A DNA stretch of 64,000 nt from Pleomorphomonas sp. NRK KF1 (GCF_023721755.1 NZ_JAMDLH010000009.1:124001-188000); one strand, 5' to 3'. Numbered from the stretch's first letter, positions 37,546 to 46,765 are shown. Program-made: numbers and translations. Notes: generated by a model not told the origin, from the sequence alone.

Positions 37546-37879
37546 GCCGGGCCTTCGCCTCAAGGTCGAATCCATCGACGGCTTCACGGCTCGCAAGGCG
37601 CAGGCGAGCGCGGTGCGCGACATCCCGCTCGGCCGCCGCGTCGCGGCGCTGTCGCCGGAGGATGCCGACCTCGTCGAAACCGAGGTGCTCCTCGCCATCC
37701 TTCACGATTGGGACGGCCTCGACGAGGACGACGGCGGCGCCATTGCCTACTCGCCGACCAAGGCGCGCGAACTCTTGACCGATCCGGACTTTGAGCCGCT
37801 CCGGAGCGCCGTTCGCATGGCGGCGGCGATCGTCAAGGAGGTCGGCAAGCTCGGCACCGAGGACGCGGTAAAAAACTGA
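37544..37879 (+). CDS. Tail assembly chaperone, G-type frame
   Basis: From ATG 37544 (MPGLRLKVESIDGFTARKA) this gives 111 residues ending LGTEDAVKN. The frame is open upstream to 37409, and the residues just before the ATG (LGAWVNDIPD) look like family sequence, so the natural N-terminus was probably longer and lies across a junction. Position before GT and the tape measure, size and the slippery codons at the end identify it as the lambda gpG equivalent. The zero frame stops at TGA 37877-37879, right after A-AAA-AAC. Confidence 0.7.
   Translation: MPGLRLKVESIDGFTARKAQASAVRDIPLGRRVAALSPEDADLVETEVLLAILHDWDGLDEDDGGAIAYSPTKARELLTDPDFEPLRSAVRMAAAIVKEVGKLGTEDAVKN
37870..37876 (+). promoter_or_regulatory. 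Slippery heptamer for -1 ribosomal frameshift
   Basis: A AAA AAC in the correct phase: the zero frame reads GTA AAA AAC TGA. After a -1 slip, reading continues as AAA CTG AGT GAC into the GT frame, which has no usable start codon of its own near its beginning. This is the standard X-XXY-YYZ signal used for G/GT tail chaperones. Confidence 0.8.
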
Positions 37880-38226
37880 GTGACGCGCTCGCCTGGCATC
37901 TCGAATGGGGCGGGCGCGAAGAGTTCCTGATCGAGCTCGCCGAGGACAAGATCGAAGCCGGAGAGCCGCCGCCGAAGGCTCTCCTCGAAAGGCCGGAGAT
38001 CGCGCCGGGGCTTCAACTCTACCTCGACGCCTTCATGGATCTCGATCAGGACCGGCCGACCGGCTTTGGCGGCATCGGGGCCATTCCCTTCACATCCATC
38101 GACACTTACGCCCGGCGCATCGGGCTCGACGCGCCGGACGACTTCCGCCTGTTCATGACGCTGATCCGCCGCATGGACGCCGTCTTGCTCGACGACTTCC
38201 GCCGTCGCCATCCTCCGGAGAAATGA
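37876..38226 (+). CDS. Tail assembly chaperone, T extension (made by -1 frameshift)
   Basis: About 116 residues reading LSDALAWHLEWGGREEFLIE and then PTGFGGIGAIPFTSIDTYARRIG to the TGA at 38224. No ATG or GTG lies in frame until ATG 38035, so the full segment can only be made as a G-T fusion through the slip at 37870-37876. In siphophages the G and GT proteins are made in a fixed ratio and help the tail tube polymerise on the tape measure. It lies 3 nt before the tape-measure start. Confidence 0.8.
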   Translation: MSDALAWHLEWGGREEFLIELAEDKIEAGEPPPKALLERPEIAPGLQLYLDAFMDLDQDRPTGFGGIGAIPFTSIDTYARRIGLDAPDDFRLFMTLIRRMDAVLLDDFRRRHPPEK

Positions 38227-38229
38227 CCA

Positions 38230-41200
38230 ATGGTTGCTCTGTCGCAGATCCGGCGGCTGACGGTCGAAGCGCGCTCGGATGGCGTCGACAAGGTCGCCCG
38301 CGATCTTCAGACGGTCGCCGACGGACAGCGCGCCGTCGCCGAAACCGGCGCCCTTATGGCGGCGAACGAGGACAAGGTGAGCCGGTCGACGCTGTCGGTC
38401 GAGCGGCAGCTTTAGCGCCTTCAGGGGCGCGTCGACCCGCTGTTCCGGGCGACGCGGGAACTTGATTCCAGCATGCGCCTCCTCGATCGCGCCATGGCGC
38501 AAGGATCGATCACCGAAGCCGAACACGCCCGCGTGCTCGGCCTCGTCCAGACGCAGTACGAGCGGACGGCGCTCGCGGCCAAGAACCGGGCGACGATCGA
38601 GGCGAGCGCCCGCTCGGCGACCGGATCGGCTCTGGTCACTGGCGCCGGCCGCTCGGTCGACTATCGGAACCTGTCGTTCCAGATCAACGACATCATCACC
38701 ATGGGGATGATGGGGGCGAACCCGAGCCAGATCATCGCCTCGCAGAGCGGCCAGATCTTCCAGTCGCTCCAGATGGCCAAGGGCGGCGTCGTTGGCGGTC
38801 TCCGGGAGATCGGCTCGGACCTCGTCTCGCTGGTCGGCCGGTTCCCGTTGGTGACGGCGGGCGCGCTCGCCGCCGGTGCGGCCATGACGGCCTTCTATGC
38901 CGCGACCCGCAACGGCATGCCGACTGCCGAGCAGGCCCTGGAGCGTCACGCCGAACTCATCAAGAAGATCGGTGATCAGTACCGGCAGTCGGGCGCGGCG
39001 CTCGACGACATGACGCTGAACGCGCCCGATGGCGTCCTCGCCGCCTACGCCAAACAGAACGAAGTCGTTCTCCGTGCCCGCTACAACGAGGCGGCGCGCG
39101 ATCTTGCCATGGCAAACCGGCCCATGACGGGTATCGCGGCGGCGAACGACGTGATGCACAGGAGCGCCCTGGCGGCGCCGGTGGACGCGCTGATGGCCTC
39201 GGTTCGGGCTGGCAAGCCCGACGTCCTGGCCTTCCAGCGGGCGATATCGGAGATCTACCTCAACCCCGAGACGCCGGTGCGCGTTCGCAACCTCGCCATG
39301 GAACTCCTCAAGAGTTCCGAAAGCGCCTCTCAACTCGCCCTCATGCTGCCGCAGGCGGCGCAGGCGATTGATGCCGCCTCGCGGCGCGCCGACGTTCTCG
39401 CGGCGAAGATGCAGGCCTTCCCCGAGGCGCTGAAGGCGCTCGCCGATCTCGGCCGCGCTGATACCACGGCCTACGCTGCGATCGACCAGCGGGCCGCCCT
39501 GGCGATGGCGAACGCGACCAATCGCGATGAGCGCGAGGACGTCTCGGCCGCGCGCGCGGCGGCGATCGGCGAACTCAACCGGCAACTTGAAGTCACCCGT
39601 CAGCTCGACGAACTCGGAACCCGCGCCGTTCTCGCCCGAACCGTCGCCGAGAAAGCCGAGATTGCCGCCATGCAGGCGCGCCTTCAGGCGATCCGGCAAT
39701 ATGGCGCCGCCGGTGCCGATCTGCCGGAGACCCGGCAGGCGGAGGCCAGCGCGCGGGCACAGGTCGCGGCCGACGCGCTGTCGTCGGCCCGGCGGACGCT
39801 CGAAGGCGCTCAGACGTCGGCGGCACAGGTCGGCCTCGTCGGACTGCCGGCACAGATCGCCGCCATCAATGCGCGGTATGCCGAGACCATCCGGGACGCC
39901 ACCGGCGCCGCCGAGGCGGTCGAACGGCTGGAGCGGGCGCGGCGGTTGGAGATCGAGACGGCGACGCGTTCGGCGACAGTTCAGCCGTTGCAGGAAGCTG
40001 CCCGCTCGGCCGACGAGCTTGAGCGGTCGCTGGCGCTGTCGCAGGCCACCTTCGGCCGCTCGGTCGGCGAGACCGCCGGTCTCAACGAACAGATGCGCCT
40101 CTATAACCAGTATGTCCGGGCCGGGGTGGAGATCACGCCGCAGCTCGCCAGCCAGATCGCCGCCGCCGGCAATCGCTATGGAGATCTCGCCGGCAAGATC
40201 GATCAGGTGAACAAGGCGCAATCGGACGCCATCGGCCGCATGGACGGCTTCCGCTCGGCGAGCAAGTCGGCAATCGCCAGCCTGATCAATGGCGACTGGT
40301 CGAGCGCGCTGTCGAGCTTCAGTAGCTTCTTTGTCGATCAGATCTCGACGCAGTTGACGCAAGGCCTCCTAGGTCGTGATGGCGAGGCCGGAGGCGGGTT
40401 GTTCGGCGGTTCGGTAATGGGGCTCCTCGGCGGCGGCGCGCGCGGCGCCTCGGCGAGCAATCCCGTCTATGTGACCTTCGGCGGCGGCGGCCTATCCTCG
40501 CTGTTCGGCGGTAAGGGGACGGCAGATGACCTCTGGTCGCAAGTGCTGCCGTCGCGCGCCGCCAACACCAACGGCTTCGGCATCATCGGTGGCACCGACG
40601 CTCTCTCGATCTATCGCAAGGCACTCGCGGAGATCGAGAGCGGCGGCAACTACGGCGCGCTCGGCCCTCTAACCCGAAACGGCGATCGGGCCTATGGCGC
40701 CTATCAGGTGATGGGCGCCAACGTTCCGAGCTGGACCAAGGCGACGCTCGGCTACTCGATGACGCCGCAACAGTTCCTCGGCAACCCGCAAGCGCAAGAC
40801 GCCGTCTTCAACCGCTACTTCGGCTCCTATCTGTCGAAGTTCGGCAACGCCAACGACGCGGCGTCGATGTGGTTCACCGGCCGGCCGCTGGCCTCTGGCG
40901 CTGGGCTTGCCGATATCACCGGCACCACAGGCAGCGTCTACGTCGACCGGTTCAACCAAGCACTCGGGCGGGCGACGAGCGGTCTGGAAGGCTTCGCTTC
41001 CAAGGCGACGAACGGCGGCAACCAGCTCGGGCAAGGCGGGAACTATCCGGCAAGCCTGCCGCTCACCCCGTCGCAAGCGGCCATGATGCCAGCCGGCGTG
41101 TCGCCCTATGGTACCGGCTGGGCGAACCAGCAGTTATCGGGACTGTCGGGCGTGTTCGAGCAGTTGACCGGCGGGCTCGGTAGCCTCGTCGACAACTTCC

Positions 41201-41460
41201 TTCCGGGCTTCGGCAACGTTCTTTCGATGCTGCTCAACGGCCTAGGGAGTGGCGGCGGCTCCGGCTTGTTCGGGCTGTTCGGTGGGTTGTTCGGCGGCGG
41301 TTGGGGGCTGTCTGGTCAGGGCGCCGCCTTCGGTCTCTACGCCAATGGCGGCGTGCCTCCTGACGGGATCTTCTGCCGGGCCTCTATCGCTTCCGGGTGC
41401 AATCGGTCGCCTCGCTCGGCGGTCTGCGCTCGCAATGGCTGGAAACCCCCGCGCTGTTGA
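38230..41460 (+). pseudogene. Tail tape measure gene, interrupted by TAG and 3' truncated
   Basis: A frame of 1077 codons starting MVALSQIRRLTVEARSDG. It is interrupted by TAG at 38413-38415 (VERQL-stop-RLQGRVDPLFRAT), which sits in family sequence in the same frame. After it the frame continues through coiled-coil regions (residues ~60-600), hydrophobic segments, and a lytic-transglycosylase-like domain (IYRKALAEIESGGNYGALG, GAYQVMGANVPSW) near 790-900. The end is also abnormal: after LYANGG the frame runs into antisense-like Cys/Arg-rich residues, from a deletion joining it to a gpJ fragment. A full-length protein would need amber suppression; restart at ATG 38473 is the alternative. Confidence 0.85.
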
Positions 41461-42524
41461 TCTCCAGCGTCAACGCGCCACCTGATGATGTCGACGGCTT
41501 CGGCATTGCCGTGCTCGGCGATCTCTCCACGCTGTCATGGCGGGCGGTCGCCTCGCTCAACCTGTCGCACTACCTGGTGCGCTATACCCCGGCCACGGCT
41601 GGCGCGACATGGGGGAGCGCGGCGGTGCTGTTGCCGCATGTGACCAGCACAAGCGCCCAAGTGCCGACTCGGCCGGGAACCTATCTCATCAAGGCGGTGA
41701 GCACGCAGGGTGTCGAAAGCCTGGCGGCAGCGCTGATTGTCTCGACGGTGGAAGGAGCGACACGCAACGTCGTCGATGTGATCACTGAGGATCCCGCCTG
41801 GACGGGGCACCACGACGGCACCTATGCCGCAGGCGGCGCCTTGCGGCTCGACAGCGTCGACACGCTGGCTGACTGGTCGACGCTCGGCGCGGTGATGAGC
41901 ATCGCCCTCGGCATCAATGGCATCCGCCCCTCGGGCATCTACACGAGCGAAACCGTCCTGGATCTCGGCGAGGTCTACACCTCGCGCGTCACCCCGGAGA
42001 TCATTGCCTATGGCGACAACCTCGCCAACACGATCGGGTCATGGGCGCGCCTCGGCGACGTCGAGAGCCTGTCCGGCGCGGGCTCGACCCTCTGGGGGGC
42101 GGCGATGGAGATCCGCACCACCAACGACGATCCCGAGGCCGACCCCGTCTGGAGTGAGTGGCGGCAAGCGGCGACTGGCGACATGGTCGCCCGCGCCTAC
42201 CGTACGCGGCTGGTGCTGACGAGCGGCGCCCCATCCATCACGCCGGTGGTGAGCCGGGCGCGGCTCCTGGTCGACATGCCCGACCGCATCGTCAGCGGCA
42301 ATGATCTCGCCGTGCCGATCGAAGGCCTGAGGGTGGAGTTCGCGCCGCCCTACAAGCGCCTGACCGGGTTGTCGGTGTCAGCGCAGGGCATGGCGACGGG
42401 CGACTACTACGAACTGACCGACAAAGGGGAAGGCGGCTTCTCGATCGCCTTCCGGGACGCCAGCGGCGCGGCCGTGGCGCGAACCTTCGACTATGTGGCT
42501 GCCGGCTACGGGCGGGCAGCTTAG
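41364..42524 (+). pseudogene. Tail tip / host-specificity protein J, C-terminal remnant
   Basis: The frame begins right after a stop at 41361 as DLLPGLYRFRVQSVASLGG, part of a fibronectin-like domain of gpJ, with no proper start codon (GTG 41397 is the first candidate). It runs about 380 residues to AAGYGRAA. Segments such as TSAQVPTRPGTYLIKAVSTQG, SGIYTSETVLDLGEVYTSRV and YKRLTGLSVSAQGM fit the C-terminal part of large tip proteins. The N-terminal several hundred residues are absent, so I call it a remnant; it overlaps the tape-measure tail end out of frame. Confidence 0.75.
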
Positions 42525-42539
42525 AACCTGAGGTGATCA

Positions 42540-43532
42540 ATGACACAATATGGCTATGAGCCGCTGTCGCCCGACGACAGCGGATCGACCCTACTTGAGC
42601 GGGTCAACGGCGTGGTGCCGGCGCTCGTGACCAACCACAAGGGACCGGCGCGGCCCGGCTACATCCAGCCGGGCATGATGTGGATCGACGACTCCGGCTC
42701 GGAGTGGCTGCTCAACCTCTATGACGGCGCGGGCGATGTGGCGATTGCTGCGATCGACCCGGAGACCCATCAGGCCTTGAGCCAATGGGTGCCGGAGACG
42801 CGAACGATCGCCAGCGGCCTCGGCGTCAGGATCAACGGCGGCGAGAGCGCGACCTTAGCCGGGACCGTCACGGTGGGGCTCGACCTCGCTACCCCGGCGG
42901 AGACCGTTGCCGGCGAGATCGGCAACAAGCCGGCCGCACCGGATGGCGTTCACGCTGCCATCGCGGCGGCGCTTGCGGGCATTCCGACTGGTGGGGCGAG
43001 GATAAAGAGGATCGTCCAGATCGCCGCGTCGTGCAATTACACACCGTCGCCGGGCACAACGATGGCCTTTGTGGTTTTGCAGGGTGCTGGGGGTGGCGGC
43101 GCTGGGGGCTATGCTGGAAATTCAGCAACTCCGGGCGGGGGCGGTGCCGGAGCCTTCGCGATTGCTCTCTTAAATGTCGTAGCCGGAACCAGCTATCCAG
43201 TGATCGTCGGAGCAGGTGGCGGGGGCGGCCCTGTTAACACGGGGGCGAATGGGAACCCCGGCGGCGCAACTACAATCACTGTCGATGGTGTCGTCTACTC
43301 GGCCGGAGGTGGCGCAGCTGGTGTCCAGAATGGCGCCGGCGCGGGAGGCGTGCCATCGGGTTCATTCCTGGAGGCAAGAGCGGGCCTCGGAGGTTTCACT
43401 ACATCGGCGGGGGGGCAAGCGTTGACCTGGATGGGCGGGGCGCGGCGCGGAGATGGTGGCAGCGGAGGCGGTGTAAACGCAGGATGGGCCGGCCTCTCTG
43501 GATACGTCACCATTGTGGAGATCGGCGCATGA
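42540..43532 (+). CDS. Glycine-rich tail fibre / receptor-binding protein
   Basis: A 330-residue protein. Residues 1-110 carry LVTNHKGPARPGYIQPGMMWIDDSG, seen in phage fibre N-termini, and the second half has repeated Gly-rich loops (GAGGGGAGGYAG, GPVNTGANGNPGG, GGGAAGVQNGAGAG, GDGGSGGG). Such glycine-rich tips form receptor-binding platforms in tailed-phage fibres. RBS GAGGTG is 5 nt before the ATG. It overlaps the next gene by ATGA. Confidence 0.75.
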   Translation: MTQYGYEPLSPDDSGSTLLERVNGVVPALVTNHKGPARPGYIQPGMMWIDDSGSEWLLNLYDGAGDVAIAAIDPETHQALSQWVPETRTIASGLGVRINGGESATLAGTVTVGLDLATPAETVAGEIGNKPAAPDGVHAAIAAALAGIPTGGARIKRIVQIAASCNYTPSPGTTMAFVVLQGAGGGGAGGYAGNSATPGGGGAGAFAIALLNVVAGTSYPVIVGAGGGGGPVNTGANGNPGGATTITVDGVVYSAGGGAAGVQNGAGAGGVPSGSFLEARAGLGGFTTSAGGQALTWMGGARRGDGGSGGGVNAGWAGLSGYVTIVEIGA

Positions 43533-44059
43533 AGACCGCTCACATCGTCGCCAACGGCATTGTCGTCAATTCCATCATCGTGGCCGATGACGCCAATCCG
43601 GCCGACTTCGGGGCCATCCTAGGGCCCGAAGACGCCGGCATCGGGTGGGCATTTGATGGCGAGACCTGGGCGCCGCCGATCGGCCCAACCATCCCGCTCG
43701 AAGATCTCCGCGGTTCGGCGAAGGCCGCCGTGGACGCCTCCGCCGAGACTTATCGCCTGACCTACATCACGCCGGGTGCCGGGCAAGCCATGGCCTATCA
43801 GCAGAAGCTCACGGAAGCGAAAGCCTATCTCGCCGACGCCAGCCTGACGGCCGCCGAGTGCCCGCACATCTTCGCCGAGGTCGGTATCACCGGTGCGACC
43901 GCCGAGGCCGTCGCCCAGGTGGTGACCGACATGCATGCGGCGTGGCAGGTGAAAAGCGCCGAGATCGAGCGCCTTCGTCTCGCAGCGAAAGCGGCGATCG
44001 ACGCGGCGGAGACCGCCGAGGCCATCAACGCGGCGGCGGCGATCGTCTGGCCGGAATAG
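43529..44059 (+). CDS. Tail fibre assembly-like protein
   Basis: A 176-residue protein from ATG 43529, overlapping the fibre stop. It starts MKTAHIVANGIVVNSIIVAD, then GWAFDGETWAPPI, a compact N-terminal fold typical of small phage proteins downstream of fibres, followed by a long helical Ala-rich region (YQQKLTEAKAYLADASLTAAE, WQVKSAEIERLRLAAKAAIDAAE). By position and shape it is a fibre chaperone or fibre-associated protein. A terminator follows. Confidence 0.65.
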   Translation: MKTAHIVANGIVVNSIIVADDANPADFGAILGPEDAGIGWAFDGETWAPPIGPTIPLEDLRGSAKAAVDASAETYRLTYITPGAGQAMAYQQKLTEAKAYLADASLTAAECPHIFAEVGITGATAEAVAQVVTDMHAAWQVKSAEIERLRLAAKAAIDAAETAEAINAAAAIVWPE

Positions 44060-44088
44060 CCCGCCCCAACACCACCGAATGACCGATG

Positions 44089-44112
44089 CCCGCCCTTCGA
44101 GGCGGGTTTTTT
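44089..44112 (+). terminator. Rho-independent terminator after the fibre genes
   Basis: A 6-bp GC stem CCCGCC (44089-44094) / GGCGGG (44101-44106) with loop CTTCGA, followed by TTTTTT. It separates the tail-fibre genes from the lysis cassette. Confidence 0.8.
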
Positions 44113-44132
44113 GTTGCCTGAAAGGACGCAAC

Positions 44133-44972
44133 ATGACTGCTATCACGACCGAATTCGACCGCGCGCTCGCCAAGGAACTCATCCTTGAGGGCGGCTTCGT
44201 GAACCACCCCAAAGACCCCGGCCGCGCCACCATGAAGGGCATCACTCAGGCCGTCTATGACACCTACCGGACGTCGGTCGGCGCCGGCCGGCAGAGTGTC
44301 CGTTGCATCTCCGATGACGAAGTGAGGGCAATCTATCGAAGCCGCTACTGGAACCTCATCAAGGGCGACAGCCTGCCGCCGGGGGTTGGCTTCATTGTCT
44401 TCGACGGTGCGGTCCACTCCGGCCCGGCGCAATCGGTGAAGTGGCTCCAGCGCGCGCTCGACCTCGATCGTGTCGACGGCCTGATCGGCCCGCAGACGCT
44501 GCAAGCCGTAGCCGCCGTCAATGACCACGATGCGCTGATCGAGCGCATTCTGAAGCTTCGTGACGCCTTCCTGAAGGCGCTCAAGACGTGGTCGACCTTC
44601 GGCAAGGGCTGGACCAACCGCCTCCGGCAGGTGCTCGCCGTGGGGCAGGCGTGGGCGCGCGGCTCGGTCGGCCCGGACGTGGTCTATGACGCGGCCGGCG
44701 CTGCCAAGGCGCTTCCATCCGACGCCAAGGCGGCGCCCTCGGCGGCACTGGCGGACGCGGTTACCGGCGGCGGCGCGATCGGCGGAAGCGCCATCGTCGG
44801 CACGCTCCAGACGGCACAGGAACAGCTCGCCCCACTTGCCGCCGGCAGCGCGACCATCAGCAACATCGTCGCCGGCATCGTCGTGATCTCGGCCGTGCTG
44901 ACGATCGGCGGCGCCGTCTACGGCTGGTGGGCGCGTCGGCGCCGGACGGAACTTGCCGAGGCGCTGGCGTGA
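44133..44972 (+). CDS. GH108 endolysin with peptidoglycan-binding domain and C-terminal anchor
   Basis: A 279-residue phage muramidase. The GH108 domain contains LILEGGFVNHPKDPGRATMKGITQAVYDTYR with the catalytic Glu of EGG. A PG_binding_3-type domain follows (GVGFIVFDGAVHSGPAQSVKWLQRALDLDRVDG), and the C-terminus has a hydrophobic segment (NIVAGIVVISAVLTIGGAVY). It cuts the peptidoglycan backbone at lysis. Start ATG 44133 has GAAAGGA upstream. It overlaps the next gene by GTGA. Confidence 0.85.
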   Translation: MTAITTEFDRALAKELILEGGFVNHPKDPGRATMKGITQAVYDTYRTSVGAGRQSVRCISDDEVRAIYRSRYWNLIKGDSLPPGVGFIVFDGAVHSGPAQSVKWLQRALDLDRVDGLIGPQTLQAVAAVNDHDALIERILKLRDAFLKALKTWSTFGKGWTNRLRQVLAVGQAWARGSVGPDVVYDAAGAAKALPSDAKAAPSAALADAVTGGGAIGGSAIVGTLQTAQEQLAPLAAGSATISNIVAGIVVISAVLTIGGAVYGWWARRRRTELAEALA

Positions 44973-45253
44973 CCGGCCTCGTCGGCACCGCCATCGCCTT
45001 CGTCAAAAGCGACTGGCGGCTTGTCCTCCTCCTCGCGCTGGCGGCCGGGCTCGGCTTGGCCGCTTGGCGCATCTACGCGGCCGGCGCCGCGTCCGAGCTT
45101 GCCCGGCAGAGCGCCGGCGGCCTCGAAGCTCACCGGGAAAGGGTGGTGATTGATGAAAAGCTCGATCGGGCGACGATTGAGGATCTGTGCCGCCGTGCCG
45201 GTGGCGGCGCTGACTGTTTCGGCCTGCAATCCGGTGACCAGCCGGCTCGGTGA
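44969..45253 (+). CDS. Inner-membrane spanin (Rz-like)
   Basis: A 94-residue protein from GTG 44969, overlapping the endolysin stop. One N-terminal transmembrane helix (WRLVLLLALAAGLGLAAWRIYAAG) is followed by a charged, helical periplasmic domain (HRERVVIDEKLDRATIEDL). The gene contains the start of the next lipoprotein gene in another frame, the classical Rz/Rz1 layout. Sequence similarity to known spanins is too low to judge by eye; the call rests on topology and position. Confidence 0.75.
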   Translation: MTGLVGTAIAFVKSDWRLVLLLALAAGLGLAAWRIYAAGAASELARQSAGGLEAHRERVVIDEKLDRATIEDLCRRAGGGADCFGLQSGDQPAR

Positions 45254-45371
45254 CGGGCTGAAGCTCGTCACGCCTCTCCGGCCGGCAGCGGCCGTCTGTC
45301 TCGCCGAGACCGACCCGGCCGCGCTCCGGCGCATCCTTGGCAATGACGAGATGATCAAGCGGTCGCGCTAA
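45153..45371 (+). CDS. Outer-membrane spanin lipoprotein (Rz1-like), nested
   Basis: A 72-residue lipoprotein from ATG 45153 (TTG 45150 is possible) starting inside the Rz-like gene in another frame. The signal RRLRICAAVPVAALTVSAC ends in a lipobox with lipidated Cys, followed by a short Pro-containing mature part. A frame-shifted, overlapping lipoprotein after a single-TM protein and endolysin is diagnostic of a two-component spanin, which joins the two membranes during lysis. Confidence 0.75.
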   Translation: MKSSIGRRLRICAAVPVAALTVSACNPVTSRLGDGLKLVTPLRPAAAVCLAETDPAALRRILGNDEMIKRSR

Positions 45372-45436
45372 GCGGACGAACAAGGCGGCGGAGCTGAGCG
45401 CCCCGCCGTCCAAGCAATCAGATCAATGGGGCGAAC

Positions 45437-45808
45437 ATGGCAGACATCGGGCCGCATATCCCTGGCGCGGCCGAAATACTGGGGGTGATCATGGGCAAGG
45501 TGGCACCGGCGCTTGCGGGCGCCTACATCCGCAACCTGTTTCCGCCGCGCAAGTCGTGGCGGCAACGGCTGCTCGAAACTGCCGGCGGGGTGCTGCTGGT
45601 CTTCTATGCCGGCGAGGTCGCGGCCGGTGCAACGTGGGCGGTTCTGAAGTGGGCCGGCGGGTTCGTCGGTGTGGTCGACGTCGCCGAGTTCGTCAACCGA
45701 GGACAGAGTGACTTGCTGGCCGCGTTCCTGGTGGGGTTGACCGGTATGACGGCCGTGGAGGGAGGCTTCCACTACATGAGGAAGTGGTTGGAAAAACGCT
45801 TGGCGTAA
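45437..45808 (+). CDS. Phage membrane protein, holin candidate
   Basis: A 123-residue protein with two or three hydrophobic helices (LLETAGGVLLVFYAGEVAAG, WAVLKWAGGFVGVV and LLAAFLVGLTGMTAVEGGF) and charged ends. It lies directly after the spanins, where a holin is expected, and has GGGGCGAAC before the ATG. I do not recognise the family. Holin by context only. Confidence 0.55.
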   Translation: MADIGPHIPGAAEILGVIMGKVAPALAGAYIRNLFPPRKSWRQRLLETAGGVLLVFYAGEVAAGATWAVLKWAGGFVGVVDVAEFVNRGQSDLLAAFLVGLTGMTAVEGGFHYMRKWLEKRLA

Positions 45809-45946
45809 CGCGGCAGTTGTTACTAGATCGATACGAAGGCTTGACATGGAGGGTTGCGGAAAGAACGATCCATGCATCGTGGGTGGCGTAACAACTTCAC
45901 CTTGCGAACGATATCTAGCCCTTGGCGCAGGACAAGTAGGCACTTT

Positions 45947-46735
45947 ATGACCTCCATCATCACACATAATCCGTTTTCTCTCCGCCCCTTTACGGGGGTG
46001 AAAAAGAACGTCGCCAAACACCTGGCTTCGAGAGACGATCTCAAGGGAAAGAAGATTGTGGATCTGTGCTGTGGTGATGGTGTCACCGCCGCCATACTCA
46101 GGAGCATGGGCGCGGAAGTTTCGCTCTACGATCTGATCCCCGACTCCTGCAAGCTCGAAGACAAGCCGGCGCAAGTCGACGTTATGAAGCCACTCCCGAT
46201 CGCTGACGAGTCCGCAGACATCGTCATTTTTCAAGAGGTGATCGAGCACATTCCAAATCAGCTGTTCGTGTTTCAGGAGATTTTCCGGATACTAAAACCT
46301 GGCGGGGAGCTCTTCCTTACGACGCCGAGCAAAAGCTCGATACAGTCTCGATTGAGCTTCCTCACCTTTGAGAGCGAGCATGTTAGGCACACTCCTTGGG
46401 GTGCTTGCGATGGTGTATGGGGCACAAACGACAAAGGCGAGAAGTACTATGGCCACCTCTTCCTGATCGGAATTCAGCAAATGCGCGCCTTTGCCAAGAT
46501 TGCTGGTTTCAGCGGTGTCAAAGTTCACAAAAACGAGATCAGTCGAACCTCTGTTTGGTTTTTTCCGATTGTCTACCCCTTTATCTACTTCATGAGCCTG
46601 CGCGCTCTGCGGAGCGACCTACGAGGGAAGGAAAAGGGGGGAAAATACTGGCAAGAGAAGATGGAGCAATTCCACCTAAACATCTCGCGTGAGGTGCTCC
46701 TGTCGAAATACTCGTTCGTGAGCTTCTATAAGTAA
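45947..46735 (+). CDS. SAM-dependent methyltransferase (class I), cargo gene
   Basis: A 262-residue methyltransferase. Motif I is KKIVDLCCGDGVTAAIL; the post-I acidic region is AEVSLYDLIPDS; motif IV is DIVIFQEVIEHIPNQLF; and the following strand is ILKPGGELFLTTPS. The last third has a hydrophobic patch (WFFPIVYPFIYFMSLRALR) consistent with membrane association. It could modify a surface glycan or lipid, as some prophage genes do, but the substrate is unknown. ATG 45947 with AGTAGG is preferred over ATG 45872. It is more AT-rich than the phage genes. Confidence 0.75.
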   Translation: MTSIITHNPFSLRPFTGVKKNVAKHLASRDDLKGKKIVDLCCGDGVTAAILRSMGAEVSLYDLIPDSCKLEDKPAQVDVMKPLPIADESADIVIFQEVIEHIPNQLFVFQEIFRILKPGGELFLTTPSKSSIQSRLSFLTFESEHVRHTPWGACDGVWGTNDKGEKYYGHLFLIGIQQMRAFAKIAGFSGVKVHKNEISRTSVWFFPIVYPFIYFMSLRALRSDLRGKEKGGKYWQEKMEQFHLNISREVLLSKYSFVSFYK

Positions 46736-46765
46736 ACCAAGGGCGATACATTACAACGTTGGCTG

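Noticed and set aside
37747-40362. An 871-codon minus-strand frame
   Set aside because: It is antisense to the tape-measure gene; composition is His/Arg/Gly-rich without family features, while the plus strand has recognisable tail motifs.
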